From Chamaea fasciata (Eukaryota > Chordata > Aves > Passeriformes > Sylviidae), in NCBI GenBank assembly GCA_029207755.1, contig JARCOQ010000006.1:70902093-70966092 (forward strand): a stretch of DNA of 64,000 nt, in the 5' to 3' direction. Below the pieces are notes generated by a model. That model was not told the origin of the DNA and searched no databases. It saw nothing but the letters and a program-made list of their open reading frames with translations. Both the position numbers and the translations under genes were made by a program. Within the stretch, counting starts at the first letter, position 1. Every line of letters begins with the position of its first letter. This document shows positions 40,604 through 50,000 of the stretch, piece by piece.

Positions 40604-42139
40604 CGCCATGGAGCATGTGACCAGCATGATAATTGCAGGGGACTTAAGAGCCTTTTCTCTTGCTGAAGTTTGATGTCTTCTCAACAGAGGTGTTACGTGA
40701 GGTCACATCCCCGCAATCCTGACTCCCAGATGGATGGATAATGCGAACGATCAATTTGCAGCTCCCACTGGGCACAAAATGGTGCGTTCAGTTCATGGGT
40801 TTTAATTTGTTTGATCTACAGCACACCACAACTGAGGGCAGGAATTTCTTCTCCCTGGTCTAGCATGTTTTAAATCTATGTTTTGACTATTGGTTTGTGT
40901 AGCACTGATTGCTGCGTGTGTGTTTTGTGGGGCACTTTGAGCTAGGCGGGTTACCCTATCTCTGCAGAACTTGGCTGATAATTTTAATGCAGAAGAACAG
41001 TAGGATCCCAGCAACTCAGAGGGGTTAATATTGAGGGACAAAGAAGCTTAGTGTTGCATTAAAATAACCCGTTGTTTTAAAGTTAGGTTTTTTCTTTTCA
41101 CATTTACTCCCCGTGTCTAGTGAGTGTAGTGGCTTGGCTTCAATAACAAGAAAAAAAATAGAGGACACTCTTTCTAAAAAGAAAAGAATGTCATATTTGC
41201 ATTCTGCATTACTTAATTTTTTTACTGGATATTTGGATAGGTAGGCTCTGATTCCTTCCAGCATATGGCACTGCTGACTTGACTTCCATGGGTGTTTAAA
41301 GGCTGGTGAGAATCCCACTAAAACATGTTAAATATTGATATTTCCTTGCCACTTTCATTGAATGATGCTTTTCTAGAGGACAGAAGCAATAAGGAATCGA
41401 GCCAAGTGATTAAATATATATATTTTAAACACATATACAAGTGGTTAACAGTATCAAACTCATATGTTAAATTTTCATGATTTGGAAATATTTACCTTTG
41501 AAAGAAGGAGCTTTTCTGTAATCCACCCTTTCATTATGACTGCACATTGTCAACTGTGTCATATATGACAGATGATGACAGGGTACTACTACCTATTGTT
41601 CTTTACACAAGGATGCAGAGACATCCTCTTTGTTTTGAGGTTGCTACCAGCAACAGCTACTCCTCCGAGGAAATGAGTCAGCCGAGTGTATTTGCCACAG
41701 AAATATTTGCTGTCTTTGTGCTGGGTGGAAATCTGTGATGTGAGGTGTTGGTGCAGCGCAGGTGTCGGGGGTCCATTCCCAGAGACCCTCTCCAACCTGG
41801 AGCAGAGAGAGGGGCTTAGCTCCTCCTGCTGTCCGAGGCACAGGTGCTGAACTGAAGAGTTCTCCGGAACTATTTTCCTCAGAAATGGAGCTGGGAATGC
41901 TCATTTATTGTATTCTTTCTGGTTTTCCTTTTCGATCATGATTTGTTAAAACAATGGAAGGATATATCAGATGTATTTCCTGGAAGTCAGCTGCCTATAT
42001 TTTGGCTATCCTGCTGTCCTGAGATGATTAAACGCCAAGTCAATCATGACTGTGTGACAGAAATCCAGATTAAAGGAAGATCGCTTTGTTTTGTGTTTTA
42101 GAGTCAAACTCTGTAGCATTCCAGTACTTCTTGAACACT

Positions 42140-42410
42140 TTCTCTATAAGGACAAGGATAAGGGGAGAATGGCTTCAAACTGTCAGAGTGCAGGGTTAGA
42201 TTGGGCATTAGCAGGAAATTGGCACCACCTCTGAGGGTGCTGAGGCTGAGGCTCTGGCTCAGGAGGTTGCCCAGAGAAGCTGTGGTTGTCCCATTCCTGG
42301 AAATGTCCGAGGCCAGATTGGATGGGCCTTGGAGCAACCTGATCTAGTGGAAGGTGTCTCTGCCTAAGACAGGGGGATTGGAACAAGATGGTCTGTAAGG
42401 ATTCTATGAT
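42140..42410 (+). mobile_element. CR1 LINE 3' fragment with a shortened tail
   Basis: About 270 bp of CR1 in sense orientation: AAGGGGAGAATGGCTTCAAA, a TTAGATTGGGCATTAG block, GGTTGCCCAGAGAAGCTGTG, GGCCAGATTGGATGGGCCTT and CTAGTGGAAGGTGTCTCTGC, ending in GGATTCTATGAT. The TCCCTTCCAACCCAAACCAT part of the tail is missing between GTCTGTAAGG and ATTCTATGAT, so the copy has a small internal deletion. Confidence 0.92.
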
Positions 42411-43034
42411 TTTTTTAATGGAAAGCTATGATGTGGTTGGAGGAATCTGCTATTTAGTAATTTATGTTTGTCCTTTATATATGGAGGAGGAAATAAATAG
42501 GGAGCACGTAACAGTGTGTAAGAATTCTTGTTTGGGTGATAAATGTTGCTTTCCTTAATCATCAGAAAAAAAGCTTTTCAGATTTTTAAATATAATTAAA
42601 TAGATGCATAGTTTATCTCTTTGCTGATACAGCTCAGTTTAATGACTCGGTGATAAACCATAGGCAGCTTTTTCCCCCCTCCCGTTCTTTGCTCTGTTGT
42701 TGCGCTCTTATCAGGGTGGGCCAGATGGAAGCTGAGGTTCAGCTCAAGGTAACCAGCAGAAACTCCTGCAGTGGTGGGTCGATAAAATCCCGCATGATTA
42801 TCTGTGGTGCACTGCTGAGTAGACACAGAGCACTTAGCACACATGGTATTTAGAGGAGGTTTTATTTATAAGCATTGAAGCGACTGAGGGAATGCAGGTG
42901 TCACCATTTTAACAATGGCAGTGTTTGCAATTACACAGCTGGAATAGCTGAGTGTTTTAATGCTTTTAACAACTACTGTTACGTGACAAATGCAGAGGGC
43001 TTGCTTTTAGGACAGGCCAGGTGGAGATGAGTCT

Positions 43035-43305
43035 CTGGAGATGATCGTCCAATCCTTGTCTTGGATCAGGGTCAGCCAGGGCATATTGCTCAGGACCATG
43101 CCTTGTAGAGTGTTGAGTATCCCTAAGGATTAAGAATTCACAGTGTAGCTAGGTAACATGTTTCTTTACTTTTAGAGTGTTTCTCTACCTGCATTTCAAC
43201 TTGTGCCTGTTGCTGGATACCACTGAGAAGAGCCTGTCTCGGTCTTTACTGTCTCCCGTTTGTATTTGACACATTGATAGGATACCCCTAGTCTTCAGTT
43301 CCCAA
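43035..43305 (-). mobile_element. CR1 LINE internal/3' fragment, antisense
   Basis: Blocks such as GGGTCAGCCAGGGCATATTG, CTCAGGACCATG, AGAGTGTTTCTCTACCTGCA, TTTCAACTTGTGCCTGTTGC, ACCACTGAGAAGAGCCTG and ACACATTGATAGGATACCCC follow the order of the reverse-complemented CR1 3' region. The terminal octamer end is not recognisable. The copy is strongly diverged. Confidence 0.85.
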
Positions 43306-45400
43306 AATGTGAATGTGGGAGTGCTCTGACTTGCTGACAACGTTGTTTCGATGTTTTTTCATCCATAGGTAGTACAGGTGCAGAATACGAAGGAAGGTCA
43401 GGATGTAGAAAGAAGATGTGGTTCAACTAGAATACAGAGTTCTAATTTTCATTGTGTAAATTCTGACTGTTGCTACAAACATCTTAATGGATCTGCCGCT
43501 GTTAAATTCAGTGGGAATGGAGCTGCTCTTGTAGGATTAAATATTTAATTGCCGAAGCCACCTAGAATGCTGATACAAGGAATGACACTGGGAAATCCTG
43601 TGTCAGACTGACAGTGTAGACATGCCCGAGGTAGTGATAAACCTGCTATCTTGCACAGCAGCAGTGACCCAGCTGCACCGTCACAGTGCTTGGTGCATCC
43701 TGGAGCCATCTGCCAGCAGCTGTAACAAGGACATTCTCCTTTGCCTTGGGTTTACGTGACAATTAGGAATGAATTTGGGACCGAGAGTCTTGGGTCTGGA
43801 AAATACCCGAGCAAAACTCGGCAAGGAAGCCCCTCTGACTGCCCACACTTAGCAAGTTAAAGGGATTCCTGTAATGCTGCTGCCCTGGATGCTGATGTAC
43901 TGCAGGAAGCCTCTGGCAGTGCTTCAGAGAGAATGACCAGCACGCTGCTGAAGGACTTTCAGGGAGCTGCTTCACACTTTTGCATCATTTCTTTTCAGTT
44001 TCATGAAGTAAATTTAAGCTGAAGGGGTGAAATCCCCTCGATCGAAGCTGTCTGAGGGGAGGTAATTGTATGTTGTTAACCTGGCAGGCTGTAACATCAG
44101 GCTGGGGTTCAGATGTGGGGTGGATCAAGGCGAGCTAAGCAGCTGGTCTTAGGTGTAATGAATACAGCCTGGAAACAGCACAACCGATGGGAAGTCTCCA
44201 CAGAGTAATCCACCCGCTCACCTAAACCCTCCTTCATGGGAACCGTCCCATCATTAATCACTAGCCATTGCTCCTGGGTTTGTGGGTGCATAGATGTGGT
44301 TTGGAGATCTGATATTCCCTGTGCAGACTGCTGAGGGCTGGTCGGGTATGTGACTACAGCCCTGTTTCAAGCGAGTTAAAAATCAGTTTCTATGTAATTC
44401 CCTGTGTTGAAAGTTTATGCTTATATATTTTTTTCTGGCTAATAAATTTTGTGAAGGAAATGGAATATGCATACTACAGTATTGTTTTCCTAACTGCCTT
44501 AATGCGTATGAATGCCTTCAGCATTTCTGAATATTTAGGACTTCCTTGGTTTGGGTGTTTCTGGGGCAGCCTGTGTAGTTCTTAGGGCTGATTTTGTGCT
44601 GTTATTAGACCTGTTGTCAGTTGACACCCGCTGTGGTTGCCAGGCTGGGCGGGTTAGGTTCGTTTGGTTTCGTGCTGGATTTCTGGGATCGTGAGAAATG
44701 AAGAGTACTGATGAGTTGTTACTGAGCAGGAGTTTGTTTTCCTTGTCTACACCTGAAGCAGCACTGCCAAAGGTGAATGCCCAGGATTTGGAGGGTGGTG
44801 CTTGGAGAAGTTCAGGTTAATGAGGTTGTCATCCTTCAGCAAACTTGTACCTGTGAATTGGAGGTGGAATACTTGTCACGACAGGCTTTTTCACTATTTT
44901 GTTTGTGGGCACTGTCACACTGTACCCTTGATTTGCCAGGGAGTTGTGGGACAGTGCAACTCCCGTGCGCTGGTTGAAAAAAGGGAAAGGTCAAGTGAGA
45001 AATGTGGATGGAAATTGGAAATCCTCAAACTGTGTCTTTCTGTCTCAGTCTTCCCTCACACCTTCCAGCCTGCACTTAGCAGTGGCTGCCTCCCTGGAGT
45101 GCTGCCCTTTTGCTACCCACAGTGACTCCCAGAGAATTCTTCCTTTCACCAGGCATCAAACCTTCCATCATTTAAGTCTCTCGGGAGGACCAGCTCATTT
45201 CCTGGCTATCATGGAAGTCTCCGGCAATCCTGTTTCCTTGATTTTTTCAGCCTGAAGAATAGAAGTAAATATGGAATTAAAACATAATAAGAAGGTCCAT
45301 CTCTAGGGACAGAGGGACAAGTGATGGATTTGGCAGAGTGAGAGAGTTTATTTTTCATCCCCTTTACATCACTGCAATATCACGCGATCTCTGGGTTTTC

Positions 45401-45449
45401 AGAATCATCGTGCACGATTATTAGTTACAAGAACCATCGTGTGTGATTG
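45401..45449. repeat. Diverged 20-bp repeat at 29-bp spacing
   Basis: AGAATCATCGTGCACGATTA (45401-45420) and AGAACCATCGTGTGTGATTG (45430-45449) match at 15 of 20 positions; all five differences are transitions. The first copy contains the perfect palindrome ATCGTGCACGAT. Confidence 0.7.
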
Positions 45450-46231
45450 AAGTTTGCTTCATCTTTACGCTCAGAAATGCCAGTGATTTAGTTTTTTTTA
45501 ATAGTGCAGGAAACACTGTAAGAAGAAAACACACAATACGTAATGCCTACGTACCTCAACGATGTGCTTAACCCAAGAATCACTTATTGGGAATAAACAA
45601 TGTCGGACAAAGACTGTGAATGGCTTGGTTTGGTATGAGAAAGGGCTGGGCAGGGGGATGGATTTGTACAAAATTCGACTAAACTGAGAAATGGGAGATG
45701 ACCTCTCCCTTTAAAACCAGCCTCTGTGTTTGTAAATTAAAAGAATAGCTGCATCTCCACAGGTTCCCCGAATGAATTCCGTGGAAGTCTGACGCTGATA
45801 ACAAATGACTGTTGTATGTCTTCCCCAAAATCCTTGCTGTGACTGTGATTGCAGCTCTAATTATGGCATAACAGATGCAGTGTTGTATAGCACCCGCCTT
45901 CTTCAAGATCTGTAGCTCCTCTTCTACATGAGTTTTCTCATTTTAGTCTAGAATTTACTACTGCTCGCAGTAACAAAGAGGTTGCTCTTAAAGTAAGGAA
46001 AAGAAAAAAAGATGTGGAGGTTGTTACACTGCTCACATTGTTGTTGTGCTGCAGATGTTCGTTGTGTTCGCAGACAGCGTGATTGTGGGAGAGTGAATTC
46101 ATGCCTCACTGGGTCCTTTCCACTTTCTCCAGCCTCTCCTCTGCTGAGTAAGCAGTTAAAGGGAGTTTTTTTCTTTTGTTCCCCAGCCTTCGCTGCTGTT
46201 TGAGAAGCAGGGTGAGTTACTTGGCTGGTTG

Positions 46232-46243
46232 TTTTTTTTTTTT
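46232..46243. repeat. Poly-T tract (12)
   Basis: Twelve uninterrupted T, about 450 bp upstream of the ANK2 promoter core. Confidence 0.9.
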
Positions 46244-46524
46244 CTTCAGTTGGAAGTGGAAGAGTGTAATTGTTTTTAAAGCGTTCGTCAGAAGAAATAG
46301 AAGAGTGCGTTTACATGTGAATGTTGCTGTGTTGTTCTCCTAACCTAAGGAGGAGGTGATTTGGTTTAGTAGTACAAACCAACGCCTCGTGCTGTGCCAA
46401 TCATGCTGCCATTTTCTGCTTTGATAGTGACAGTGAATCATCTCTTGGATGTTACAGTTGTGGCCAAACACCTCGCTGTCGTGAATGGGTTTGGGACAAG
46501 GGGAAGGTGTGTGAGCAGCATCTC

Positions 46525-46690
46525 GTGCCGCAGGGCTGCCCCGTCCCTGCAAGTGTCCGAGGCCAGGCTGGACGGGGTAGGTTGCTTGGAGCAATCGAAT
46601 CTCGTGGAGGGTGTCCCTGCCCATGGCGGGGGGCTGGAACTAGGAGATGAGCTTTAAGAGTCTTTTCCAACCCCAACCGCTCTGTGATTC
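46525..46690 (+). mobile_element. CR1 LINE 3' fragment abutting the ANK2 promoter
   Basis: The segment reads as the CR1 3' end in sense orientation: a GGCCAGGCTGGA block, then GTGTCCCTGCCCATGGC, GGAACTAG, CTTTAAG, TTCCAACCCCAACC and TGATTC at 46685-46690. It is 5'-truncated, as most CR1 copies are. The copy has retained or gained CpGs (for example at 46559, 46572, 46596 and 46603), as expected for sequence kept unmethylated in a germline CpG island. Its boundary upstream of 46525 is blurred. Confidence 0.88.
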
Positions 46691-46757
46691 CAACAGCATT
46701 TCTCCCCCGGAGCATCACCCCCTGCCCGGGCGCGCCGTCCCCGCCCGTCCCCGCCCC

Positions 46758-46772
46758 GCCGCCGCCGCCGCC
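46758..46772 (+). repeat. (GCC)5 trinucleotide repeat in the ANK2 promoter/5' UTR
   Basis: Five perfect GCC units sit 126 bp before the ANK2 ATG, followed by imperfect continuation (ACCACGGCAACGCCGCCG). GC-rich triplets of this kind in 5' UTRs tend to vary in length. Confidence 0.8.
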
Positions 46773-46861
46773 ACCACGGCAACGCCGCCGCTGTCGCTGT
46801 GCCCGCCCCCGGCCCTGCCCTGGCGGTGCCACCCTCGGCCGGGGCTGGGCGCGGAGCCTGC

Positions 46862-46897
46862 ATGGCACGGCACGGCGCCGGCAGTGCCGCTCGCTAG
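46862..46897 (+). other. Upstream ORF in the ANK2 5' UTR (11 codons plus stop)
   Basis: An ATG at 46862 opens a frame of 11 codons (MARHGAGSAAR) closed by TAG at 46895-46897. A single G separates the stop from the ANK2 ATG at 46899. Its start context is weak at -3 (T) but has G at +4. It is out of frame with ANK2. If the transcript starts upstream of 46862, this uORF would be scanned first, and ribosomes would have to bypass it or reinitiate almost in place. That it restrains translation is an inference. Confidence 0.5.
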
Positions 46898-46898
46898 G

Positions 46899-46979
46899 AT
46901 GAACGAGGAGGCGGCCCAGAAGAGCGACGGCGGCGAGAAGTGCAACGGCGGCAGCCAGCGGAGGAAGAGACCCAAGAAG
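46899..46979 (+). CDS. ANK2: ANK2 (ankyrin-B) first coding exon, partial gene
   Basis: This exon encodes the 27-residue N-terminus of ankyrin-B, the adaptor that ties membrane proteins (Na/Ca exchanger, Na/K-ATPase, L1-family adhesion molecules) to beta-spectrin in heart, muscle and neurons. It begins MNEEAAQKSD and ends in the basic run SQRRKRPKK. From memory, the mammalian exon has the same length after its second methionine and differs at about four positions (E4, G11, C15 and G18 here). The exon ends in phase 0 at AAG|GTTGGG, which is where the mammalian exon 1 ends before the first ankyrin-repeat exon (SDSNAS...). I chose this ATG because it matches the family start and has A at -3. The codon before it is AGG, so the double Met of mammals is a single Met here. 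The frame is open upstream to 46647. All later exons (ankyrin repeats, ZU5, death domain) lie outside the window. The identification rests on recalled family sequence, not on a search. Confidence 0.9.
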
Positions 46980-46982
46980 GTT

Positions 46983-47011
46983 GGGAGCGGGAGCGGGAGC
47001 GGTGCTTGGGG
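46983..47011 (+). other. G-quadruplex-like G-triplet run just inside the intron 1 donor
   Basis: Four G runs (46983-46985, 46989-46991, 46995-46997, 47008-47011) separated by loops of 3, 3 and 10 bases begin three bases inside the intron, whose GT is 46980-46981. The first three are GGGAGC tandem units. The G-rich strand is the sense strand, so the structure could form in the pre-mRNA. The donor itself (GTTGGG) departs from the GTRAGT consensus. Confidence 0.45.
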
Positions 47012-50000
47012 TCGCGGAGCCCGGGGGGATGCTCCTGCCCTTCCTCCGCGGGCAGGGGGTGTCTCCCCATCTGTTTCTATGCGGCATCGATAGCGTTGCG
47101 ATAACCGAGCCGGATGGCTGAGGCGAGGCGGTTTTCTGTATTTTTTGTTCTGTTGAAGTTGGTGTCGTGGATGCTGCTCAGCGCAGGTTTCCCTCGGCTG
47201 CCCTTAAGAGAGCGGGTGGTTTGTTTTGACAGAAGGTGGTATTGGCTCGTGTGCTGCCACACATCCCTTTTCCTTCGGTCTACAGAGATGGAGGTTTATA
47301 AACCTTTGGTTTGTTTTTTTCCGGAGATGTTTCTTAAGGTCGTATTGTAAACAGTCATAGGGAGATTCATTGCTGGCTATTGTACCATCTGAGGTAATTT
47401 GGTGATGCTAACGACAAGTAACTGGGTAAAAAACGTGAATTTGTCCAGCCACACCCAGTTCCCAGGGCACTTTCTCTGTGTGTCCAGTGTCTCTGTCACA
47501 AATGGTTGATTTTCAAGGTATAGCCTGCCGTGCCCGCTGCTTCAACCCCCTGCTTGAGGTAATCTCTTTTTAATGGCTTTAATTGCAGGCAGCTATTTAT
47601 TTCTGTTTGGGCTTTCTCTCCCCTTTAGGAGGAGAGATGCCTGTGGTGCTGCATAATTATGACATAAACGGGTTTACACTTACTCTCCCCTCCCCTTCTT
47701 TTATGTCTATTGCTAGAACCTGAGTTACCCCGCTGAAATGTGGGGGACTGCTTACAGGATGGAAAAGAATTATTTAATCCCTACACAGCATATACTAATG
47801 AATTCTTCAGTCCCTCATTTTGCATAGAATTTGCATTTTAACCAACGTTGTGCACGAGCAAGACAGATTGTAATAACACGCAGACGTGTTCAGGGATTTC
47901 TGCATGGGCTTGGACCCGGCGACGAAAAGCTCTTTTGCAATAGGTGACACTGTTAGGCTCCTTTTTATCACAGAGGGAAGATTTTGTACCTATAACCACA
48001 AGGGAATGAGAGAATCCAGTCTAAACGAGAATTTGAACAAAACCACCCTCACCCCACCCCATTGTGCTTGGAATATTGCCTGGATCTCCACACAGTGGGG
48101 GATTTTATATAGCATCTTGGCCTTTTATTTAAGCAGAACCTAGTAGGAAAGAAGATATCTGCTTCCTCTCACCTCTGAATTTGAAAGGTTTATTTGTGGG
48201 GTTATGGAAAACTGTATAAGGAAGCAAAAATCAAACGATTAAGTGCATAGCCAACGTTTTAATTGAACTGTTAAGTTATCTGGAAACAATATCATACTAG
48301 GAGAGAGGTTTTGAAGGTCTGAGGAGTCAAAGCGGATGTTTGCATTGCTTCTTTTTTAATCTCTGTGTCTGTGCTTTCTTTATTTCCCATTGTTTTCCAA
48401 GTAAAGTAGCCCACAGCCTTCCAAGGTTGCAACAACTGCCAAATGAATGCTTGGAAAGCATCTCTTATATTGAGTTTCCATATTCAGAGTCTTCCAACAG
48501 CTGATTCATCTTCATTTTTCAAAAGCATAATAGATGCTTGGGTATCTTCTTTTACAACTAGAAAATATTAACGGGGCATTTTCAGTTGACAGATATTGAG
48601 TGAAAGTATTGTGAATCCCTGCGTTTGGATGCCCTAGATGTTGGTGGCTCAGGTCTGGTTTTAGATAAGCTCTCACCAATCCTCACCCTTAGTGACTTCG
48701 TGAGGAAATACAGCTCCTGCCTTTGATATTTCTTTTAAAAGTCTATAAATTATTTTCTGAAAACCTCAAAATTGGTAACTTTCTTGATGAGAGAAATAAA
48801 CTCCGGAATAACTAAGAGTACAAGAATTCCAGGTTGAATTCCTCTGTGTTTTTGACTAGGTAGGCACAATTTATTTTGGGAAGAGAGACAAAAGTGCCAT
48901 GTGCAAGAGCTCCAAAATCCCAAGTAATGTAGCCTGTTTTCAGGTCCTGAACTACTTTTGCTGAACAAAGCTGCATTGCGCCAGCCAATATGCCCTCTAT
49001 CTGTTCTGCGGAAGTTGATCCCTTTTGTGTGGATAATTAAATATTAATTTGGCTTGATGAGTTTGATCTATGTATTGGGAGAGGCAGAGAGCGGCTCTTC
49101 TCGGATACAGCATTCAACTGGATCTTCTCTATTCCAGGAGGGTGTCCTAGCCAGGGAGCCAAGTAGGACTTGCTCTAATTCTCAGCAGTACCCTTCTTTA
49201 AAAAATGTGTGCACACTTCAAAATGAGATGGCTTCAGTTTTGTCCTAACACGGAATGGGAAAAATCGGAGTTTTCATAGAATGGGGAAAATTTTTTACCT
49301 ATGCAAAGCCGAATTTAGTCCTCGTGGGGATGATGGTTGTGGCTTTGTGTGTTCTTGCGAGTCAGTGGGCTGCCTTAATAGGTTGGTTAATCCAGTGGTA
49401 CGGTTGTGCGCGGTTTTCCTGTGGTATTTTCTTCCTGTGATAACTGGGATATGATCAAATTTGTGTTCCTGGGAAGAAAGACCGTATTCACTCAGCTCTA
49501 GTATTGGAGAGCACTGGATGCAGTTGTGGACGGAACTCGTTCAGCTATTGGTGTAGCTTCATGGAGATTGGTGTTGAAGGAGTAACGCAGTGAGTGATCT
49601 AGAATTTGTAATATATAAGTGTTTTCCTTCTGTCTTTTGCCAAGTCTATTGCAAAGGGCTCAAGGACTAAATTCTTAGAATTCCTTTCAAGGATGTTGTT
49701 TTAAATTCTAGAGTGTTTCAGATGAAAACCAACTACTGTTGGTCATCATGTGGAAAATGAAGCATGTTTCTATATCTAGTACTGAAAGCACTGATGGCAG
49801 AGGGACTTCTAGGAGCCACAAGTTCTTCCTAAACTTACAGGTTCTTAATAAACCACACTGTTGGTGGATCAATGCAGAAATAATCCATTTTGGCTTATTG
49901 CAGAATTCCAGTCTTGTTACTTGTATTGCTCATTCTTTAAGAAAAATTAAAATCTTGGAATCAGACGCATAGTGGAAGACTTGGAGGAAGTTGTAATGTT

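Larger units (their letters stand above)
40610..46520. other. Noncoding stretch leading to the ANK2 promoter
   Basis: Two CR1 fragments in opposite orientation (42140-42410 and 43035-43305), a diverged 29-bp-spaced repeat at 45401 and a T12 run. No exon is recognised. Confidence 0.6.
46647..46898 (+). other. Open in-frame extension upstream of the ANK2 start, beginning in a CR1 tail
   Basis: An ATG at 46647 opens 84 codons that join the ANK2 frame at 46899 with no stop between. The first 15 or so codons (MSFKSLFQPQPLCDS) are the CR1 3' tail, corresponding to the ATGATCTTTAAGG...CCAACCC portion of the element. The rest is a low-complexity Pro/Ala/Arg-rich translation of the GC-rich promoter, including five Ala from the GCC repeat. 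GC-rich DNA has few stops, so the open frame may be chance. It would be translated only if transcription starts upstream of 46647. Confidence 0.3.
46470..47210 (+). promoter_or_regulatory. ANK2: CpG island and probable ANK2 exon-1 promoter
   Basis: CpG dinucleotides become dense from about 46470 and are extreme between 46700 and 47130, against a CpG-poor background for tens of kilobases on either side. GC boxes of the CCCGCCC type lie at about 46738-46758 and another near 46801. There is no TATA box at a sensible distance. The start of transcription is therefore probably dispersed between about 46690 and 46890, giving a short GC-rich 5' UTR. The upstream shoulder of the island is made of CR1 LINE sequence. 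Direction and function are inferred from the coding exon inside the island; the exact start site cannot be read from sequence. Confidence 0.8.

Noticed and set aside
40455..40684. Both strands open for about 70 codons around the paired RFX motifs
   Set aside because: The two frames are of equal quality and short. There is no sign of coding use; the segment is better viewed as a regulatory candidate.
46452..47087. Minus-strand open frame of 211 codons over the ANK2 promoter
   Set aside because: It is antisense to the CpG island and the ANK2 exon, is made of low-complexity Arg/Gly/Ala/Pro sequence, and crosses the CR1 fragment. It is best explained by the scarcity of stop codons in GC-rich DNA.
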